Part shown: in pieces, positions 5,278 through 7,684 of the stretch
How positions within the stretch are numbered: position 1 is the first letter of the stretch
Layout of the letters: each line of letters begins with the position of its first letter
NCBI GenBank assembly: GCA_900754775.1
Contig: CAAEDZ010000296.1
Coordinates: 1 to 7,684 of the forward strand
Source: Clostridia bacterium
Lineage (GTDB): Bacteria; Bacillota_A; Clostridia; Christensenellales; Aristaeellaceae
Length of the DNA stretch: 7,684 nucleotides
Direction of reading: 5' to 3'
Made by a program: the position numbers and the translations under genes
The notes under the pieces: generated by a model
The model's database searches: none
Told to the model about the DNA's origin: nothing
Seen by the model: the letters and a program-made list of their open reading frames with translations, nothing else

Positions 5278-7684
5278 TTAGCGGTCTTCCTCGTCCTCGT
5301 TCATGATGTTGGCAGACAGTTCGCGCTGTTCCTCGGTAAACTTGCGCGCCTGTTCCTTCTCCCACTCGCTGGCCTGCTTGATGACCGTGGGCTGGTTGAC
5401 GACGATCTGCGGGAAGGGGATGTTGATGTCGTACTTGTCGCAGATGAGCTTGATCTCGCGGTTGAGGTCGCGGTCCATCTGCGCGCGGTTGGCCTCGGTA
5501 CACAGCGCAACGATGCGCAGGATGACGCTGTTGTCCGCCAGCGCGACCACGCCCTTGTAGAAGGGGCCGTCGATGATGTTGGGCAGGTGCTTGCGGATGT
5601 TGGGGAACTCCTTCTGGAGGATGTTCTCCACGCGCTCCAGCGATTCGCTGTACTCGATGCCCAGATCGACGCTGCTGAAGGAGTAGTCGCGCGTCTTGTT
5701 GATGACGCCGCTGACGTTGCTGTTGCTGATGACCTTGATGTTCTGGTTGCCATCCTGTATCTTGGTGGTGCGCACGCCGATCTCCACCACGGTGCCGGTC
5801 CAGTCGCCGATGGTGACGATGTCGCCGACCTGGAACTCGCCCTCGAAGATGATGAAGAGGCCGGCGAGGATGTCGGAAACCAGCGTCTGCGCGCCGAGGC
5901 CGACGATCAGGGTGAGGATACCGGCCGAGGCCAGCAGCGTTGCGGTATCGATGCCCAGCAGCGCCAGGCAGAAGTAGAGCATGGCAATGACGGAGATGTA
6001 CTTGACAAGGCTCTTGAGCAGGCGGCAGACCGTCTCGCCCTTGGCCCCGAAGGTGCGGGCCATGATGGTGAGCAGGCGCTGCACGATCATGGTGACGACG
6101 CTGGCCACGCAGATGATGAGCAGGCTGCCGGTGACGGCGAAGATGTTGAGGCCGTGCGCCCATTCCCCGTTGAGCACAAAGAGGAATACGGAGCTCTCGT
6201 CAAAGAACTGATCGCGCATCAGCACCGCAAGGCAGATGACCACCGCGAAGACGCCCAGCAGGCCGCGCAGCACGCTGAAGAGTTTCTGCTCCGGCGTCTT
6301 GTCCGCCCAGCCGATGAAGGAGTTGCGCCAGCGGCTGGCGGCGGATTCGGGCTTTTTCACCGAGCCATCCGGCATGACCACATCCACCATGGTCTTGCCG
6401 TACTTCTTTTCTTCCTTGCCCTTGTGTACGGCCTTGCCGGGCTTATCGCGATAGAGGCAGAGCATGAGGATGACCAGCAGCAGCGCCACAAGGCTGGCCG
6501 CGCCAGCCATCAGCGTCACGGGCAGACGGGCGGTGCCGATGTTGGTCTCGGGCACGGCGGCGAAGACGATGTAGTGGTCCGTTTCCAGCGCGGAGGCGAA
6601 GTGGCGGGTGTTTGCGAAGGTGACGTAACCGGTGTAGCCGTCCACCATCGCATCCTCAGTGATGCCGTAGGCGTAGGCGTCGCGGCCGATGTAGCGGCTG
6701 TTGGGATGGTAGGCGATGGCGCCGTCTTCCTTGTTGACTGCAAAGACCACGCCGCCGTTGCCCATGCGGATGCCGGAGAGGATGTTGCCGATCTCCATGT
6801 TTTCCTCGGTCACCTCAAGGCGCGAGGGGATGACGGAGATCTGCACAAAGCCGTTGGGGTTGTTCTGCTCGTCGCGCAGGGTGACGCCGATGTACTGATG
6901 GAAATCGCCGGATACATCGTCGGGCTGGGCTTCCTGCACGAGGCTGTCCACGCCGAGCAGCAGCTTGTTGAACTCGTAGGACTGATCCTCGGGATCGTCG
7001 CTGACGGTAAAGCGCGTGTAGGGCGAGTTGGTGGCTACCTGTTCGCCGGACTGATCAAAGACGTTGACCGATTCGAGGGAGAGTATGCCGCTCAGCTCGG
7101 CCAGCTTCTCGCGGTTGGCAAGCTCGGGGTTGGTGTCGATGATGAAGGCAGCGATCTCCGCCTTGTTGAGGTAGAGTTCATCGTACTCCGCAGCCAGTTC
7201 ATCGCGCTGGGCGGCGTACTGGTCGATGCGCTGGGAGATCTCCTGCAGGCGCTGGTCGTTGCTCATCGACTGACGGGAGAGTGCGAAGATGGACTGCATG
7301 TAGAACGAGACCACGAGGATGGCAATGAGGCCGATCAGCGACACGGAGGTGAGCTTGCGGGCCACGGAAGTGCCGAAGCGGAGCTTGCCGGCAATGCGCA
7401 CGCTCTTTTCTTCGCGCAGGTCGCGAAGGATGAAGAAGGCGTAGGTCACCACCAGCGTCAGGGCCACAAACACGGCAAAGAGGATGATGGTCACGGTAGT
7501 GGTGCGGGAGGCAAGGATCTCATCGGAGGTAACGGCGCAGAGGACGTAGGTGTCGTCGTCCAGCAGCGTCGCACCGCCGTAGAGTCGCTGGCCGCCGATG
7601 TCCATCCAGCCGAAGCTGCCGTCTTCCAGAGAGGCGACGGAAAGGCCCATGCTGATGGCGTCCTGACCGACGATCGCCTCGTCC
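5278..7684 (-). CDS. MscS-family channel fused to Cache-like extracytoplasmic sensor modules, 5'-truncated
   Basis: The frame is open to the window edge (first whole codon 7683-7681), so 801 residues and the true C-terminus are visible. The ATG at 7650 is internal to the open frame and has no clear ribosome site. Order in visible residues: end of an extracytoplasmic module (1-60); membrane segment (61-86); short basic loop RDLREEK to ARK (87-111); membrane segment (112-135); helical heptad-like stretch then a double-Cache-like module (136-386) with VNVFDQSGEQVATNSPY, GFVQISVIP and GNGGVVFAVNKEDGAIAYHP; membrane segment (387-411); lysine-rich linker (412-466); four more membrane segments (468-489, 511-534, 559-578, 581-614). 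The last is the MscS pore helix with ASAGILTLIVGLGAQ and LVSDILAGL. FEGEFQVGDIVTIGDW and NSNVSGVINKT of the beta domain follow, then the alpha/beta domain and a charged tail. Basic loops fall on the cytoplasmic side as the topology requires. The role would be a stress or osmotic channel gated or tuned by an external ligand. The channel assignment is firm, the ligand is unknown. Confidence 0.9.
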   Translation of the reverse strand, partial: DEAIVGQDAISMGLSVASLEDGSFGWMDIGGQRLYGGATLLDDDTYVLCAVTSDEILASRTTTVTIILFAVFVALTLVVTYAFFILRDLREEKSVRIAGKLRFGTSVARKLTSVSLIGLIAILVVSFYMQSIFALSRQSMSNDQRLQEISQRIDQYAAQRDELAAEYDELYLNKAEIAAFIIDTNPELANREKLAELSGILSLESVNVFDQSGEQVATNSPYTRFTVSDDPEDQSYEFNKLLLGVDSLVQEAQPDDVSGDFHQYIGVTLRDEQNNPNGFVQISVIPSRLEVTEENMEIGNILSGIRMGNGGVVFAVNKEDGAIAYHPNSRYIGRDAYAYGITEDAMVDGYTGYVTFANTRHFASALETDHYIVFAAVPETNIGTARLPVTLMAGAASLVALLLVILMLCLYRDKPGKAVHKGKEEKKYGKTMVDVVMPDGSVKKPESAASRWRNSFIGWADKTPEQKLFSVLRGLLGVFAVVICLAVLMRDQFFDESSVFLFVLNGEWAHGLNIFAVTGSLLIICVASVVTMIVQRLLTIMARTFGAKGETVCRLLKSLVKYISVIAMLYFCLALLGIDTATLLASAGILTLIVGLGAQTLVSDILAGLFIIFEGEFQVGDIVTIGDWTGTVVEIGVRTTKIQDGNQNIKVISNSNVSGVINKTRDYSFSSVDLGIEYSESLERVENILQKEFPNIRKHLPNIIDGPFYKGVVALADNSVILRIVALCTEANRAQMDRDLNREIKLICDKYDINIPFPQIVVNQPTVIKQASEWEKEQARKFTEEQRELSANIMNEDEEDR

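Noticed and set aside
2861..6163. A very long stop-free minus-strand frame (about 1100 codons) opposite glgP, running into the channel gene in another frame
   Set aside because: Its translation is rich in His, Arg, Ala and Gly with no domain pattern. It lies opposite a clear phosphorylase and crosses both terminators. It results from the strong G/C bias at third codon positions, which removes stop codons on the other strand.
7648..7650. ATG at 7650 as the true start of the channel gene
   Set aside because: The frame stays open to the window edge with protein-like sequence (DEAIVGQDAIS) and there is no clear ribosome site before the ATG, so the gene most likely begins outside the window.

Overview
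This looks like chromosomal DNA from a GC-rich bacterium, most likely a high-GC member of the Clostridia (Bacillota). The pointers are a separate glycine dehydrogenase subunit 2 gene (two-subunit form of the P-protein), strong AGGAGG-type ribosome sites, a TTG start, third codon positions that are almost all G or C, and a channel protein of a type I associate with Clostridia. The lineage call is inference. I see no rRNA, tRNA, CRISPR array, insertion sequence or phage gene.

Layout: positions 1-1140 (+) hold the C-terminal part of gcvPB, cut by the left window edge and closed by an intrinsic terminator at 1150-1183. A 190-base gap then carries a good sigma-A type promoter (1270-1298). It drives a two-gene operon: malQ (4-alpha-glucanotransferase, 1331-2818) and glgP (alpha-glucan phosphorylase, 2840-5182, TTG start), 21 bases apart. 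The operon ends at a strong hairpin terminator (5196-5229). A second hairpin (5235-5269) faces the other way and ends the convergent minus-strand gene (5278-7684, cut by the right edge). That gene encodes a large membrane protein in which Cache-like extracytoplasmic sensor modules are joined to an MscS-type channel.

How the genes work together: MalQ rearranges maltodextrins into chains long enough for the phosphorylase, and GlgP releases glucose-1-phosphate from them, so the pair forms a compact glycogen or maltodextrin breakdown unit. GcvPB belongs to the glycine cleavage system and is transcribed separately. The channel gene is independent of both. Its sensor-plus-channel architecture is the most notable item: it suggests an MscS-family pore whose opening is influenced by an extracellular small molecule as well as, or instead of, membrane tension. 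That functional reading is inference. The fold assignments come from recognisable sequence patterns.
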